30,369 nt of DNA from Caryophanales bacterium UBA4278 (GCA_002395065.1 DGVS01000009.1:1-30369); one strand, 5' to 3'; numbered from the stretch's first letter, positions 17,101 to 24,146 are shown. Notes: generated by a model not told the origin, from the letters alone. Numbers and translations are program-made.

Positions 17101-17369
17101 GGTGTAGGAACACGAACGGTCGCGCCTTTTCCATCTAAAACATAACTTGTCGAACTAAAATTATCAGGATTTAATGTCAGTTTTTGACTAACAACGATTT
17201 CTGTTTCTGATGTAGCCGAAGCTAATGCAGCTTTAAGTTCGTCAACACTACTAACATTAATAGCAGCGTGAGCCGCTTTAACTTCTGTTTTGCTTGCTGA
17301 AACACTAATAACTCCTGCTAACGAGAGAGTCAAGGCTCCACCAAGTAATAAACCGTATATTTTCTTCAT
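14106..17369 (-). CDS. Large surface protein A: beta-helix, InlB-type repeats, helical stalk, membrane anchor
   Basis: The 1087-residue protein begins with a signal peptide (MKKIYGLLLGGALTLSLAGV). Residues 35-480 form a probable parallel beta-helix with runs such as VTIENCNFTQSNGGLSL and GGAIALDSNKN, in the style of polymorphic outer-membrane-protein repeats. Two InlB B-repeat (Listeria-Bacteroides) modules follow between about 570 and 710 (YNLNGGTGTTP...WNTKSNGKG...LYAMW; LDKNGGTGGSG...LYAHW), then Ig-like modules. The C-terminal stalk, membrane helix and basic cytosolic tail are nearly the same as in surface protein B. It is likely an adhesin or carbohydrate-interacting surface protein (inferred). 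It is the first gene of a two-gene operon, placed right after the kinase/SARP regulator pair and preceded by direct repeats of SARP type. Confidence 0.82.
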   Translation of the reverse strand: MKKIYGLLLGGALTLSLAGVISVSASKTEVKAAHAAINVSSVDELKAALASATSETEIVVSQKLTLNPDNFSSTSYVLDGKGATVRVPTPFLDENMNYNANPSNFGVFQIDQGNNPLTIKNMTIMGGKTDTGIQVNQWWGAVSVTTGQVVTIENCNFTQSNGGLSLNNQNGNSKVIVKNSNFYKNIACSGGALKTSSGTLVVDGCSFVSNCTYDFSGGAIALDSNKNRDKHTVAYINNSVIANNTASGSSSGGGIYKKYGSKLYLMNSTVTGNASSHVSFDDDDAEFDGAVALTGYEDGTNTTFYSVNNAIIDNYIVGRESQQPARTDISQENYREFRMNIFNSLYGKLFQSEDATNTIENCKESLDNTFAFCYENISNVKKTASTYYDDEFTKVFSHPKIVQNGTNAYSYYVPASRKGPAATGGIKTYFDYDAFPTVKMGYGEPGSITALGELGTPTSDKKVTKYFEGTTRVDGVIGACALAPKDYYYVEKGTVSNGVMSGISDNGDFIEEGSSVTVSVTPNDGYGFKYWTLSNSSDHPTDNPYTFTPTGIVTVTPVIGQIFNVTYNLNGGTGTTPTTQQCIAGNSITAAASTGFERTGYTFSKWNTKSNGKGQNVNAGASYTVNGATTLYAMWKANVYTVTLDKNGGTGGSGSVNATYNANMPSMTKPSKENFVFDGYYDALEGGTKYYNANGSSARTWNKAENSTLYAHWLKVIGYTAEDYEGNYDGQPHTISVSVSNPVEGATVTYGTSSSDITLENAPTYTDVKQNEAAYEVFFKIEAEGYATVVDSATVTLHKVAAQSVTPTAKENLYYTGENIELLNECSSTEGTVQYSSTETGTYSADIPTGLEIGEYEIFYKVVGDGNHTDSEVKSMKVSILENDKTVLNKAIENGDKLHELIKDKYPEIDGPLATALTAGKEVKENTTALAKDITDATTKINEACVSAIEKLVESIGEIKNNEQSKDSLEIARAAYESLSDDLKLLVPQKTLADLEAKEAEYKKVSSGLAWWAIALIVVACLVVVLAVLYVLAFFVFNRWIAKDDKALRVFVLGHKEGKARTLLLTCKVEYHADNEVFKIKAEALKK
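14332..14420 (-). repeat. Near-identical segment of paralogous surface genes, copy 2
   Basis: Counterpart of 11276-11364 (88 of 89 bases equal). Paralogy continues more loosely on both sides, over the whole stalk, membrane and tail region. Confidence 0.85.
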
Positions 17370-17410
17370 AAATAACCTCCCGAATTATTTATTCAAATAA
17401 GAACAAAAAA

Positions 17411-17444
17411 ATAATAAACAAAGATGTGCCACAAAAGTGCCACA
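17411..17444 (-). promoter_or_regulatory. SARP-type direct repeats and -10 of the surface-protein operon
   Basis: On the minus strand TGTGGCAC occurs at 17444-17437 and again at 17433-17426, exactly 11 bp apart. Nine nt follow, then TATTAT (17416-17411) as the -10; there is no good -35. SARP activators bind heptamer repeats spaced 11 bp with the last repeat about 8 bp from the -10, replacing the -35 contact. The neighbouring gene encodes a receiver-SARP protein. Confidence 0.65.
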
Positions 17445-17465
17445 CTTGATTAAACTAATAATAAA

Positions 17466-18224
17466 TTATTCGTCCTTGAACACTGCCCAAGGGTATTGAA
17501 TCATGTATTCCCCTCGATACATTCGTACAGCATCTGGGTTATCTTTTTTATATTCAAATGCGTCACAATCAACTTTGTTGATATCAATGGCGCATTCGTT
17601 ATGTCTTTTAATAAATACATCACCACAGTTAATCGCGTTAAAGGAGTTCTTAATATCCGCGATTAAATTTCTTAAATATGACTTATGATCTTCTTCCCAA
17701 AGAACAGCGTTAAGTTCGTTAACATTGACCATTGAACCTTCACGGTCAACTAGATAAGCGACAACTTCTTTGGATTTTTGATAGGCGAATTTAACTGGTT
17801 CACCTTGGTAGAAAATTTCAAAGTTACCAAAACATTTAATTTGGATTTTCTTTGTTGGTTTTAGTTCTACTAAACCTTCGAGTTGTTCGAGTTCTTTTTT
17901 TATTTTATCAACATTGACTGGTTTAGTTACATAACCCGAAGCATGAACCTTAAATGCATCAAGTGCATAGTTATCGTAGGCGGTCACAAAAATGACCTTT
18001 GTTTGCGGGTTAATAGCTTTGAGTTTTTTAGCGAGTTGAATGCCATTTAGATGCGGCATTTCGATATCTAAAAAAGCAAGATCAATGCGATTCTTTTTTG
18101 CTTCTTCAAGAGCTTTATCAGGGTTAGAAAAAGATAATAACTCTTCGTCTTTTAGAACACTTTTGACTGTGTTAACTAGACGTAGTAATTGAAGTTCTTC
18201 ATCATCAACTAGTAGAATTCTCAT
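17466..18224 (-). CDS. Response regulator with receiver and SARP-type DNA-binding domain
   Basis: The 252-residue protein has a CheY-like receiver (1-120) with VDDEE acidic pocket (Asp7/Asp8), phospho-acceptor Asp53 in LDIEMPHLNG, Thr81 and Lys101 (TKPVN). Residues 125-230 are a winged-helix domain of the SARP/OmpR-like type (KIQIKCFGNFEIFYQGEPVKF; NELNAVLWEED; LRNLIADIKNSF). The bacterial activator (BTAD) domain that usually follows in longer SARP proteins is absent. It overlaps the kinase gene by 4 nt (ATGA), so it is the cognate partner. LytS-type kinases usually pair with LytTR regulators, so this pairing is uncommon. It probably activates the surface-protein operon directly downstream. 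Confidence 0.88.
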   Translation of the reverse strand: MRILLVDDEELQLLRLVNTVKSVLKDEELLSFSNPDKALEEAKKNRIDLAFLDIEMPHLNGIQLAKKLKAINPQTKVIFVTAYDNYALDAFKVHASGYVTKPVNVDKIKKELEQLEGLVELKPTKKIQIKCFGNFEIFYQGEPVKFAYQKSKEVVAYLVDREGSMVNVNELNAVLWEEDHKSYLRNLIADIKNSFNAINCGDVFIKRHNECAIDINKVDCDAFEYKKDNPDAVRMYRGEYMIQYPWAVFKDE

Positions 18225-19492
18225 TTTTTCTCCTTATAGAACTTAACAGTTGTGCTTGTTCCGTAACCTAGTTCACTTTCAATGATCAAATCCGCGTGAC
18301 ACATACTTTTTAAACGGTTCTTAATGTTATTGATTCCAATATGTTTATTTGACCCAAAGTCGATTGTCTTTGGATCAAAGCCCACTCCATCATCTTTAAT
18401 TTCAACTTCATATGCTTCATCTGTTTCAAATGTTTTGAAGATGAGTGTGCCTCCTTCAACCTTCTTTAAAATACCGTGTTTCACCGCATTTTCGACTAAA
18501 GGTTGAAGAGATAAAGGTGGGACATAGAAGTCCGTTGTTTGAATGTCATAAACAACATTTAGGCGGTCGTTAAAACGAACTTTCTCTAATGAGACATATG
18601 TTTGGATGTGACGAAGTTCATCTTCAAATGGGATAAGGTTTGTTTGAGTAAGACTAGATAAGTTATGTCGAAGATATTCTGTAAAATCATCAAGAGATTT
18701 TTGGGCTTTCTTTGGATTAATTGGAATTAATGTTGAAATCGAAGATAAAGAGTTATAGATGAAGTGCGGTTGAATCTGTGACATCATGATCTTAATCTGG
18801 GCTTCTTTGTTCTTCTCTTGTTCCTCGCTTAATTGAATATTTCTTGTCACGTTTAAAAACAAAAAGAGCATTTCAATCGCGATAATGATGGAGAGATACG
18901 CAATAGCGTATCCTTTAAAGGTGTTCTGTAAGATAATCGCGATTAAAGGAAGAACACAATATGAACCAAATGCGAGTTTCTCACGAAGGTTTAGTTTCTT
19001 ATTAAACACCGTGATCACAAAGATAATAATAAATAAGATCAATTGATATCCTTGAGAGATAAGCATTGTTTTGCTTCGAGTGTATACGCCATTTACTGAA
19101 GTAAAGAATATTCCGGTAAAAATGTTGACAATATCTAAAATAACAAAGATGGAGAACAAAGCGAGATTAACTAAGTTTAATCGTTTTTTCGTCTTCTTTT
19201 CTAGATTGATATATTCAATCGTATAAAGATAAAGAAGCAAAGCTTCAATGTTATTAAAGATATAAAAAACTGTATAAAACGAGATGATGAATGGATCACT
19301 TGTATAATTCGCTTTAACTAAAGTGAAGGTGAGATAAGTCGCGAAGTGTAGAACTGTAAAAAGAAGGAAGTTTAATAGACGAGTTCCATCTTTTCCACGG
19401 TTCTTTTTCACAAGGACATTTAGAGCGTGGATGGAAAGAATTCCAATTCCAATAATACAAACCGTTGCATTAAAAATGGCATTTCCACTCAT
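18221..19492 (-). CDS. LytS/YehU-type sensor histidine kinase
   Basis: The 423-residue protein has about seven hydrophobic segments in residues 1-215, then a His_kinase domain (PF06580 type) with QIQPHFIYNSLSSI (phospho-acceptor His243) and an ATPase domain (LQPLVENAVKHGI, IKDDGVGFD, GINNIKNRL, GYGTSTTVKF). The N-terminal membrane block lacks an extracellular domain, so the signal is probably sensed in or near the membrane. It is translationally coupled to the receiver-SARP gene. The start is ATG with no ribosome site and a -10 ending 10 nt upstream. An ATTAG-N6-CTAAC repeat lies in the promoter. Confidence 0.9.
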   Translation of the reverse strand: MSGNAIFNATVCIIGIGILSIHALNVLVKKNRGKDGTRLLNFLLFTVLHFATYLTFTLVKANYTSDPFIISFYTVFYIFNNIEALLLYLYTIEYINLEKKTKKRLNLVNLALFSIFVILDIVNIFTGIFFTSVNGVYTRSKTMLISQGYQLILFIIIFVITVFNKKLNLREKLAFGSYCVLPLIAIILQNTFKGYAIAYLSIIIAIEMLFLFLNVTRNIQLSEEQEKNKEAQIKIMMSQIQPHFIYNSLSSISTLIPINPKKAQKSLDDFTEYLRHNLSSLTQTNLIPFEDELRHIQTYVSLEKVRFNDRLNVVYDIQTTDFYVPPLSLQPLVENAVKHGILKKVEGGTLIFKTFETDEAYEVEIKDDGVGFDPKTIDFGSNKHIGINNIKNRLKSMCHADLIIESELGYGTSTTVKFYKEKK

Positions 19493-19502
19493 ATTGGTTG
19501 TT

Positions 19503-19530
19503 ATTATACCACTGATTAGTTATCACTAAC
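19503..19530 (-). promoter_or_regulatory. Promoter of the kinase gene with imperfect DtxR-like box
   Basis: Minus strand: extended -10 TGG-TATAAT (hexamer 19508-19503), 10 nt before ATG. GTTAGTGATAACTAAT (19530-19515) lies between the -35 and -10 positions. It fits GTTAG-N6-CTAAC except for the last base, but its position differs from the feo-type sites, so binding by the DtxR homologue is uncertain. Confidence 0.4.
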
Positions 19531-19539
19531 AAAAAACAT

Positions 19540-19570
19540 AAATAAAAAGCTGACCCTGGTGGATCAGCTT
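19540..19570 (-). terminator. Terminator of the feo operon
   Basis: AAGCTGA (19547-19553), 10-nt loop, TCAGCTT (19564-19570). The minus strand continues TTTATTTATG. It lies 11 nt past the stop of the FeoB-associated gene. Confidence 0.8.
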
Positions 19571-19581
19571 GAATAAGTTAA

Positions 19582-19773
19582 TTATTTCTTACAGTAGCAT
19601 TTGTGGTACTGATTTAGAAGGGTTTTACCTTTCAAAGCACAAGACGCACATTCTCCTACTGGAAGACCTTTTTTCTTTTTGTAGATGTATCTTCCAAGCA
19701 GGAGAAGGAAAAAAACAAGTGTTAACACAACAACGAGGATTTCAATCCATAGGGTATTTTGATTTTGAAACAT
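19582..19773 (-). CDS. FeoB-associated Cys-rich membrane protein
   Basis: A 63-residue protein with one membrane helix (about 9-29), a basic stop-transfer stretch (YIYKKKKG) and a cysteine cluster at the C-terminus: CASC, then CYC. This matches the small FeoB-associated Cys-rich proteins (annotated in Pfam as a 'P12 family' by mis-transfer) that follow feoB in many Bacillota. A role in iron handling at the FeoB mouth or in complex assembly, analogous to FeoC, is proposed from position but not established. It lies 35 nt after feoB and ahead of the operon terminator. Confidence 0.85.
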   Translation of the reverse strand: MFQNQNTLWIEILVVVLTLVFFLLLLGRYIYKKKKGLPVGECASCALKGKTLLNQYHKCYCKK

Positions 19774-19808
19774 TACTTTTTTCCTTTCTCTTACTTATGA
19801 GTAAGTAA

Positions 19809-22085
19809 TTAAGCTACTTTGGCGTCTTGTTTTCTTTCGTAATGACGAAGATAGAAAACAGTTAAGACACCTAACGCGATAAACACCGCGGTGCATGGGA
19901 TTGCCCAAGCAAGGGTATCCACACTAAACATGCTTAGGAAGCAGTAGACGAAGGAAGCACCGATAAATGAGGCAACAATCCAGAAGAGAAGTGTCCATTT
20001 AAATGTTCCTTTTTGTAGTTCGCCTCTAGCGGTAGCACATGCAGCAAAGCATGGGATAGTGAGCATATTAAAGGCGATAAAGGCAATCGCACCTGGCCAA
20101 GTTATGCCAGTGTTGGTAATCATGACCACCGCTTCAGCGACGCCTTCTTCTGTTCCTTCAAAGCCAGCAACAATGGCAGCGGCTAAAACAGAGAATGTCG
20201 CGATGACGTTTTCTTTAGCAATAAGACCAGTAATAGCGGCAACAGCAAACACCCAGCCAAACGCTGAAAGTTGTGAACCAAAGCCAAGTGGGGTAAATAA
20301 TGGTTGAATGAATTTACCAATACTAGCCAAAATGGAATCTTCCATTTCGCACATCTGCCAATCCCAACCAAAGTTCGATAAGAACCAAATAATGATTGTG
20401 GAAGCTAAGATGATTGTGAAAGCTTTCTTAACGAAGTGTTTGGCCTTATCCCAGAGGTGGATCATTAAAGCACGGAATTGTGGTAAATGGTATTGAGGTA
20501 ACTCCATAATGAATGGAGCAGCTTCACCACGTTGGGTGGAGTGTCTCATAATAAGAACAGCGATAATCGCGGTAATAACACCAACTACATACATCGAGTA
20601 GGTGATGAGGTCAACACTACTAAAGCCGAAGACTTCACAAACACCACCAGCAATGGCGACTAAGATTGGTAACTTCGCGCCACAAGAGAAGAATGGGATA
20701 ACTCGAATTGTAGCAACCTTTTCATGTTCATCCGCTAAAGTACGGGTATTAATCATCGCTGGAACAGAGCAACCAAATCCCATAATCATTGGGATAAATG
20801 CTCGTCCAGAAAGACCAAACTTTCTAAAGATACGGTCTAAAATGAAGGCGACACGAGCCATGTAGCCGGTGTCTTCCATAATGGAGAAAAAGAGAAAAAG
20901 AACCAAGATTTGCGGTAAAAATCCAAGAATGGCGAATAATCCAGAGAGGACTCCATCGCATAAGAATCCGGTTAACCAGTGTCCTTCTCCTAGTGCGCCT
21001 GCCATGGCACCACTAACAGCATCAATAATCGCACTAAACGACATATCAAAGAAGTTAAAGAGAATGACACCTGGAGAGTTAATTCCTCCATCAGTCCAGA
21101 ATAATCCTTCATAAATACTTCCTTCAAATGATGGAGCAGCATTTTTAAAGAGTCCACCAAGGAAGAAGAGGTTTTCACTAAATGTGAGGTGGAAGACAAA
21201 GAAGAGGATGACGGCAAAGATGAGTAAGCCCAACACCTTGTGTGTTAAGACTTTATCGATGCGGTCGGATTTGGTTTCTTTGACTTCCTTCTTTTCATCA
21301 GCAAGTTCAGAGTGAACAATCACTTTCGAGAAGTTTTTGGAGATGTAGTTATAACGTTCATCCGCGATGATGGCTTCGATATCGTTACCGAATGTTTCAT
21401 CGTGGAGAGTTTGTTTAAATTCTTCCACCATTGGTAGAAGTTCTTCATGCATCTTCACTTCGATCTCATCATTTTCCACGAGTTTGATCGCGTGGAAGAG
21501 TGGGTTTTCCACTTTCTTGCCTTTAAAGGCAATCTTGACATCTCCGACGAGATGTTTGAGATCTTTATTCTCTAAAATAGTGACTCCTTCACGTTTCTTT
21601 TCACTAGCTTCAAAAGCACGTTCCATGAGTTCTTTTAAGTTGTCTTCCTCTAAAGCAGAGATTTTGACGACTGGAACGCCAAGTTTCTTTTCAAGAACTT
21701 TTTCGTCTAATGAGTCACCATTTTTCTCAAGGACATCCATCATGTTGACTGCCACAACGACAGGAACATCAATTTCAAGAAGTTGAGTTGTGAGATATAA
21801 GTTTCTCTCTAAGTTTGTTGCATCAACAATGTTGATGACACAATCTGGTTTTTCATCCAGAATGTAGTTTCGAGAGATGACTTCCTCACTAGTGTATGGG
21901 GAGAGGGAATAAATTCCTGGTAGGTCAATAATTTTGATTGGTTCAGATAGTTTCTTATAGACACCATCTTTCTTTTCCACAGTGACACCTGGCCAGTTAC
22001 CAACGTGAGCTGTGCTACCAGTTAAGTTATTAAAGAGAGTTGTTTTTCCGCAGTTTGGGTTACCTGCGAGAGCAAAGCGTTTCAT
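19809..22085 (-). CDS. feoB: Ferrous iron transport protein B
   Basis: The 758-residue protein has an N-terminal G domain with GNPNCGKTTLFN (P-loop, residues 8-19), DLPGIYSL (G3), NMMD (G4) and SALEEDN (G5). A helical GDI-like region with few motifs follows to about 260, then a membrane domain with the paired gate/nucleobase motifs GFGCSVPAM and FFSCGAKLP. It imports Fe(II) across the cytoplasmic membrane, driven or gated by nucleotide hydrolysis. Length and motifs are complete. It lies 1 nt after the second FeoA gene, in an operon feoA-feoA-feoB-Cys-rich protein under two DtxR-like boxes. Confidence 0.97.
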   Translation of the reverse strand: MKRFALAGNPNCGKTTLFNNLTGSTAHVGNWPGVTVEKKDGVYKKLSEPIKIIDLPGIYSLSPYTSEEVISRNYILDEKPDCVINIVDATNLERNLYLTTQLLEIDVPVVVAVNMMDVLEKNGDSLDEKVLEKKLGVPVVKISALEEDNLKELMERAFEASEKKREGVTILENKDLKHLVGDVKIAFKGKKVENPLFHAIKLVENDEIEVKMHEELLPMVEEFKQTLHDETFGNDIEAIIADERYNYISKNFSKVIVHSELADEKKEVKETKSDRIDKVLTHKVLGLLIFAVILFFVFHLTFSENLFFLGGLFKNAAPSFEGSIYEGLFWTDGGINSPGVILFNFFDMSFSAIIDAVSGAMAGALGEGHWLTGFLCDGVLSGLFAILGFLPQILVLFLFFSIMEDTGYMARVAFILDRIFRKFGLSGRAFIPMIMGFGCSVPAMINTRTLADEHEKVATIRVIPFFSCGAKLPILVAIAGGVCEVFGFSSVDLITYSMYVVGVITAIIAVLIMRHSTQRGEAAPFIMELPQYHLPQFRALMIHLWDKAKHFVKKAFTIILASTIIIWFLSNFGWDWQMCEMEDSILASIGKFIQPLFTPLGFGSQLSAFGWVFAVAAITGLIAKENVIATFSVLAAAIVAGFEGTEEGVAEAVVMITNTGITWPGAIAFIAFNMLTIPCFAACATARGELQKGTFKWTLLFWIVASFIGASFVYCFLSMFSVDTLAWAIPCTAVFIALGVLTVFYLRHYERKQDAKVA

Positions 22086-22086
22086 C

Positions 22087-22326
22087 TTATTTTTTATCCT
22101 CCACTTCTAGAAGGACTAAAGCGGCTTCGCTTTTTCTTAAGGTGAGTTCATAACCACGAATGGTTACTTCAAGTGGGTCTCCTAAAGGAGCTTTCTTTCT
22201 AAGGTAGACAGTTGCACCTGGTGTAACACCCATGTCGAAGAGTCTACGACGGAGACGACCTTCACCTTCTACTTTTTTTATTAGGCCAGTCTCGCCTATT
22301 TGAAATTCATCTAGTTTTTTTAGCAT
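22087..22326 (-). CDS. feoA: FeoA-type SH3 protein
   Basis: A 79-residue FeoA (SH3-like) domain: LDEFQIGETGLIKKVEG, LRRRLFDMGVTPGATVYL, DPLEVTIRGYELTLRKSEA. This is the canonical FeoA signature with the RRLxDMGxxPG turn. FeoA binds or stimulates FeoB in the cytosol. It ends 1 nt before feoB. Confidence 0.93.
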   Translation of the reverse strand: MLKKLDEFQIGETGLIKKVEGEGRLRRRLFDMGVTPGATVYLRKKAPLGDPLEVTIRGYELTLRKSEAALVLLEVEDKK

Positions 22327-22341
22327 AAATTCCTTCCTTTC

Positions 22342-22554
22342 TTATGCAACCAGAATTTTGTTAGCGATGGAGCGATCCAACGCAAGTCGTCCTTCTTTGA
22401 CAGCGAGCACTACACCGCCGTTAACCGAAGAGATGACTTTCACGGAGGCATTCACTAAAATTCCCAGACTCTCGAGATGTTTCTTTGTTTTATCATCAGT
22501 GAGCACTCGGACAATCTTTACATCCGTATTTAATGGAGCTAAACAGATTGGCAT
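22342..22554 (-). CDS. feoA: Second, divergent FeoA-type SH3 protein
   Basis: A 70-residue FeoA-like domain: LAPLNTDVKIVRVL, KKHLESLGILVNASVKVI, GGVVLAVKEGRLALDRSIANKI. It is shorter and less canonical than the second FeoA, with KKHLESLG in place of RRLFDMG. Two tandem FeoA proteins before FeoB are common in Bacillota. It is the first gene of the operon, with an AGGAGGT ribosome site, and directly follows the operator-promoter at 22575-22648. Confidence 0.9.
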   Translation of the reverse strand: MPICLAPLNTDVKIVRVLTDDKTKKHLESLGILVNASVKVISSVNGGVVLAVKEGRLALDRSIANKILVA

Positions 22555-22574
22555 AGAAGAACCTCCTTCAAAAA

Positions 22575-22648
22575 GTTAGGATTTCCTAACCAAGAATATT
22601 ATAGACCCCATGATACATAAGTAAAGAAAAAAGTTAGGAAATCCTAAC
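22575..22648 (-). promoter_or_regulatory. feo promoter flanked by two DtxR-like boxes
   Basis: Minus strand order: box GTTAGGATTTCCTAAC (22648-22633), 7 nt, -35 TTTACT (22625-22620), 16 nt, -10 TATAAT (22603-22598), 7 nt, box GTTAGGAAATCCTAAC (22590-22575). Both boxes are palindromes of the DtxR/IdeR/MntR type (TTAGG...CCTAA). Their start-to-start distance is 58 bp, the same as at 27170-27243. The downstream box covers about +1 to +16 and would block transcription when the metal-loaded repressor is bound. Confidence 0.88.
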
Positions 22649-22684
22649 TCTTTCACTTTTTAAAGATGTGATAAACCTAATGGT

Positions 22685-23056
22685 TTATTTTCTGTTTTGT
22701 TCGTAGTGTTTCTTAATTAATTCCCATGTTTTATCAGAGATATCATGCTCCATGCGACAAGCATCATCAGAGGCGGTTTCTTCATCCACTCCTAAAGCAA
22801 GTAACATTTGGGTGAGAATAACGTGTTTTTCTAAAGTTTTCTTAGCGATTTCTTCTCCGCTTGGAGTTAAAGTAATCGCTCCTTTCGGATTAATTTCAAT
22901 ATAGCCTTGCTCTTTTAGTTTTCCCATGGCTTCAGATACAGAAGGTTTAGAGAAAGACATTTCACGAGCAATATCAACAGCGTGAACTTCTTCTTTAATA
23001 TCTGATAATTGAAGGATCTTTTCTAAATAGTCTTCAGTGGATTCGTAGCGTTTCAT
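22685..23056 (-). CDS. DtxR/MntR-family metal-dependent regulator
   Basis: The 123-residue protein has an N-terminal winged helix (YLEKILQLSDIKEEVHAVDIA; FSKPSVSEAMGKLKEQGYIEI) and a metal-binding/dimerisation domain (TPSGEEIAKKTLEKHVILTQML; DEETASDDACRMEHDISDKTWELI). HxxL, C-RMEH and D-S are where DtxR-family metal ligands lie. There is no C-terminal SH3 domain, so it is MntR-like in length, slightly short. It sits between feo and the ZIP/ABC operon, both of which have matching boxes, so it is the likely repressor for them. Whether it reads Fe or Mn cannot be told. Its own near-leaderless -10 (23067-23072) has no box, but read-through from the ZIP gene 40 nt upstream would make it autoregulated. 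Confidence 0.9.
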   Translation of the reverse strand: MKRYESTEDYLEKILQLSDIKEEVHAVDIAREMSFSKPSVSEAMGKLKEQGYIEINPKGAITLTPSGEEIAKKTLEKHVILTQMLLALGVDEETASDDACRMEHDISDKTWELIKKHYEQNRK

Positions 23057-23066
23057 ATTTCTTATT

Positions 23067-23072
23067 ATTATA
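23067..23072 (-). promoter_or_regulatory. -10 of the dtxR-type gene, near-leaderless
   Basis: TATAAT ends 10 nt before the ATG (gap AATAAGAAAT), with no ribosome site and no clear -35. It would give a leader of about 3 nt. Confidence 0.45.
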
Positions 23073-23096
23073 ATACTTCTTTATTTAGATAAAAGA

Positions 23097-23891
23097 TTAG
23101 AACTGAATGCAATCAAGTGCAAGCATAATGACAAAACCAAGAATAAATGACCAAACTCCATAGTGGTCATGACCTTCACTTGTCATTTCTGGAATCATTT
23201 CTTCAGCAACGACATAAATCATGCAGCCAGCAGCAAATGCAAGAGCCCATGGCATAATTCCTTGAATTTGTATTGCAAGGAATAAGCCAATAATAGCGGC
23301 AACTGGCTCAACAGCACCACTAAGCATACAAAATAAGAAGGCTTTTTTACTTGATCCAGTTTCCGCTTTTAAAGGAAGAGAGACCACTGCACCTTCTGGA
23401 ATATTTTGAATACCAATACCAATGGAAAGAAGTAAAGCTCCAACAAGTAAGGCTTGGTTACCTGGGTTAGCTAGGGCGACACCAAAAGCAATACCAACGG
23501 ATAAACCTTCTGGAACATTATGGATAGTGACTGCAAGGAACATCTTTGATGTTTTGCTTAGTTTTCTTGAAGGTAGACCTTCATCTTGTTGTTCGGCGCT
23601 ATGAAAGTGTGGAACAAGTTTATCAATGCCCCATAGAAAGAGAGCACCTAAAACAATCGAGATCACCGCAATAACCCATGTTGGCATGTAAGTAACATCA
23701 CTTTCAATCGCTGGTTTAATGAGTGAAAAGAAAGAGGCGGAAAACATCACTCCAGCAGCAAAACCAGTAAAGATTTTATTTAGTTTTGGAGAGATTTCTT
23801 TTTTTCTAATGAAGAAAACAAATAAGGCTCCTAGAGTGGTACATAAAAAGATTAGAGGGATACCAAGTAAAGGGTAAGCATAATCTTCCAC
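23097..23891 (-). CDS. ZIP-family metal transporter
   Basis: The 264-residue protein has eight hydrophobic segments and the ZIP core motifs AVTIHNVPEGLSVG (helix IV) and GIGIQNIPEGAVVS (helix V), as in ZupT-type transporters, plus a short His-containing loop (PHFHSAEQQ). ZIP proteins import Zn, Fe or Mn down their gradient; the promoter boxes favour Fe or Mn here (inference). The start is a GTG at 23891, with GGAGG inside the last codons of the upstream HMA gene at 9 nt; no ATG lies at a sensible place. It is the fourth gene of the ABC-ABC-HMA-ZIP operon. Confidence 0.93.
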   Translation of the reverse strand: MEDYAYPLLGIPLIFLCTTLGALFVFFIRKKEISPKLNKIFTGFAAGVMFSASFFSLIKPAIESDVTYMPTWVIAVISIVLGALFLWGIDKLVPHFHSAEQQDEGLPSRKLSKTSKMFLAVTIHNVPEGLSVGIAFGVALANPGNQALLVGALLLSIGIGIQNIPEGAVVSLPLKAETGSSKKAFLFCMLSGAVEPVAAIIGLFLAIQIQGIMPWALAFAAGCMIYVVAEEMIPEMTSEGHDHYGVWSFILGFVIMLALDCIQF

Positions 23892-23897
23892 TACTAA

Positions 23898-24146
23898 TTA
23901 CCTCCAGCCAAAGAGTTTCTTTGTAGCTAAATCACATTGATAAGATGTAACAATATAACCAGTTGGGTCAAGGATCTTTTTAAAATCTTCTTCTTTGTAA
24001 ATTTCTTCAGAGAAGATCACCACATTATTTTTGATGTGGCTTGCTTTGACTTTTTTACAGTTTAAGCGACGAATGAGTTTATTTTTGACGTGGGCTTCAC
24101 ATGCACCACACGCCATTCCATCAATTCCTAAAGTATACTTATACAT
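23898..24146 (-). CDS. Heavy-metal-associated (HMA) domain protein
   Basis: From ATG 24146 the protein has 82 residues. AGGAG precedes this start, and the longer frame would overlap the permease gene. YTLGIDGMACGACEAHVKNKL holds the GMxCxxC metal site (here GMACGAC) of copper-chaperone-like HMA domains. The C-terminal part (SEEIYKEEDFKKILDPTGY) fits the second half of the ferredoxin-like fold. HMA domains usually bind Cu(I), Zn or Cd for hand-over to a P-type ATPase. None is encoded here, so the partner may be the ABC or ZIP transporter, or a distant ATPase. Gaps are 10 nt to the permease and 6 nt to the ZIP gene. Confidence 0.85.
   Translation of the reverse strand: MYKYTLGIDGMACGACEAHVKNKLIRRLNCKKVKASHIKNNVVIFSEEIYKEEDFKKILDPTGYIVTSYQCDLATKKLFGWR

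Noticed and set aside
11053..17369. Tandem coding repeats considered as a CRISPR-like array
   Set aside because: The repeats are degenerate Ig and InlB protein modules in frame, without fixed repeat-spacer periodicity or cas genes.
13280..21786. Long plus-strand frames opposite the surface-protein and feoB genes
   Set aside because: They are antisense shadows: no ribosome sites, no recognisable domains, low-complexity composition mirrored from the real genes.
22672..22687. TAAACC-TAAT-GGTTTA as terminator of the dtxR-type gene
   Set aside because: The stem is only six A/T-rich pairs, overlaps the stop codon and lacks a T-run, so support is too weak.
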